Below are positions 63,158 to 64,000 of a stretch of 64,000 bases of DNA, in pieces; the first letter of the stretch is position 1, and each line of letters starts with the position of its first letter. The position numbers and the translations under genes were made by a program. The notes under the pieces are model-generated. The model saw nothing but the letters and a program-made list of their open reading frames with translations. It ran no database searches and was not told the DNA's origin. The stretch comes from Bacillus yapensis (GTDB lineage: Bacteria; Bacillota; Bacilli; Bacillales; Cytobacillaceae), in NCBI RefSeq assembly GCF_005280205.1, contig NZ_SUND01000023.1:1-64000 (forward strand), read 5' to 3'.

Positions 63158-64000
63158 TTATACCAACCGTTGTTGTAAAGGCTCGTATCGCTTCTCTAAT
63201 GATGCCAGGAAACGAATATTCTGCCGGATCACATCCATGACACTCATTTCCATTGGAGCATCTACTCGCTCGCCATTCTCTAAATAAAACTTCTTTTGTT
63301 TAATAGACTTCCGGGCATTGAGATAGCAAGTGGTATCACTACTAAACAGGTTGAAATCTAATAGAAGCTCATTGCCGCCACCAAGAAAATGAAAGTTTGT
63401 TTTCTCACCAAAACGGCTAAATATAGCTTTAAATTTTTTACGTACAACCTCTTGTCGAGTAGATAAATATGGAACAAGTCCTCCTATCGAAATGAGCTCA
63501 TGCTCTTCATTTACCAGTTCTTCCAATGCTTCCAATGAATCTGAAAACTGCCAAACTGGATAAATAGTAGCTTTCGGGGCCAACTCTTTCAATCTCTGAT
63601 AATTGCGTTTGGTCTCAACAGGATCTCCAACTACGTCAAGGTTGAAAAATCCAATTATCGAAGGATGGCTCTGATATCGTCTAATGAAAGCCGCATATTC
63701 TTCAACTGTAATCATCGGTATATCATCTAAATTAAATAATGTAGGCTCATTATCATCCTTCTTCAAACTCTTCTTAAATAGAGAATATCCTCCTGAATCA
63801 ATGACCACATTTGTGAAGTCCTCTAAAATATCCGTCCAATAACGATTCTGACGGATATAATAGTAGTTTAAGAGCAACGAACTACTTCCCTCTTCTTTTA
63901 CCATTTGCCTAATGCTTGGATCTCGTTCAAGGCCACTAAAAAACACTCTGCAGCCTTTCAACGACAATCGTAACAAACCACTCGGCAACTTTTTTATATG
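63158..64000 (-). CDS. TGT/DpdA-like TIM-barrel protein, 5' end beyond window
   Basis: At least 280 residues; the frame is open to the window edge, so the start lies outside. VVIDSGGYSLFKKS resembles the DSGG motif of tRNA-guanine transglycosylases, and FFNLDVVGDPVETKRNYQRL with IYPVWQFSD and LISIGGLVPYL fits the barrel strands of TGT or phage/plasmid DpdA-type proteins, which exchange guanine for 7-deazaguanines in tRNA or DNA. The usual TGT zinc cluster is not seen. Assignment is by motif only. Confidence 0.6.
   Translation of the reverse strand, partial: HIKKLPSGLLRLSLKGCRVFFSGLERDPSIRQMVKEEGSSSLLLNYYYIRQNRYWTDILEDFTNVVIDSGGYSLFKKSLKKDDNEPTLFNLDDIPMITVEEYAAFIRRYQSHPSIIGFFNLDVVGDPVETKRNYQRLKELAPKATIYPVWQFSDSLEALEELVNEEHELISIGGLVPYLSTRQEVVRKKFKAIFSRFGEKTNFHFLGGGNELLLDFNLFSSDTTCYLNARKSIKQKKFYLENGERVDAPMEMSVMDVIRQNIRFLASLEKRYEPLQQRLV

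Noticed and set aside
1..64000. CRISPR array, rRNA or tRNA genes
   Set aside because: No regularly spaced direct repeats with unique spacers were seen, and no tRNA cloverleaf or rRNA blocks were recognised by eye. A dedicated scan was not possible.

Overview
The window is AT-rich DNA from an endospore-forming Bacillaceae (Bacillus or a close relative). This rests on the GerA/GerC germination genes, a Spo0E-type phosphatase, an AbrB-type switch protein, strong AGGAGG ribosome sites, a ydaO-type c-di-AMP riboswitch and Bacillus-type serine resolvases. Many plasmid-type genes (a PRTRC cassette, RelE-type toxin, tyrosine recombinase, strings of small hypothetical genes) and stacked transposon ends suggest a large plasmid or a plasmid-derived region. 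No rep or parA gene is visible, so that is an inference.

Layout. (1) 1-1540: end of a Tn3-family element carrying a gerA-gerC pair; its terminal repeat truncates an LtaS-type lipoteichoic acid synthase gene. (2) 1.5-10.4 kb: usp, sulP, a degenerate serine recombinase, an ATP-dependent DNA ligase, a CPA2 antiporter and a possible TumE-like toxin pair. (3) 10.5-14.3 kb: a serine resolvase hit at its 3' end by a Tn3-family end, a tnpA remnant, another resolvase and a formaldehyde-dehydrogenase-type alcohol dehydrogenase, bounded by a 586-bp direct repeat. (4) 14332-27462: a complete Tn3-family transposon (tnpA, tnpR, both terminal repeats) whose cargo is pgi, gnd, zwf, hxlR, hxlA and hxlB. Together these make a dissimilatory ribulose monophosphate cycle that can burn formaldehyde to CO2 while making reduced cofactor. 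Sequence closely similar to the hxlR-hxlA control region recurs upstream of the zwf-gnd-pgi side. (5) 27.5-38.7 kb: a metal P-ATPase fragment, then a plasmid-like backbone (BRCT protein, Spo0E, DUF2187, MerR-like regulator, RelE-type toxin, tyrosine recombinase, secreted protein). (6) 38931-53112: a 14.2-kb mobile element inserted in a DNA adenine methylase gene with a 5-bp target duplication (ATAAT). It carries a potassium/sodium homeostasis island (NhaP-type antiporter, KtrB-like and KtrA-like proteins, CBS protein, short KdpD, KdpC, B, A, F, and a c-di-AMP riboswitch) and no recognisable transposase. (7) 53-64 kb: backbone with a PRTRC operon encoding E1-like (ThiF), E2-like (PRTRC B), ubiquitin-like (PRTRC C) and JAB-peptidase (PRTRC A) proteins, followed upstream by AbrB, a zincin and the end of a TGT-like protein.

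The strongest points for follow-up are the cargo-only potassium transposon that splits dam, the transposon-borne formaldehyde cycle, and the Firmicute PRTRC ubiquitin-like conjugation operon, which is preceded by a leader RNA element found twice in the window.
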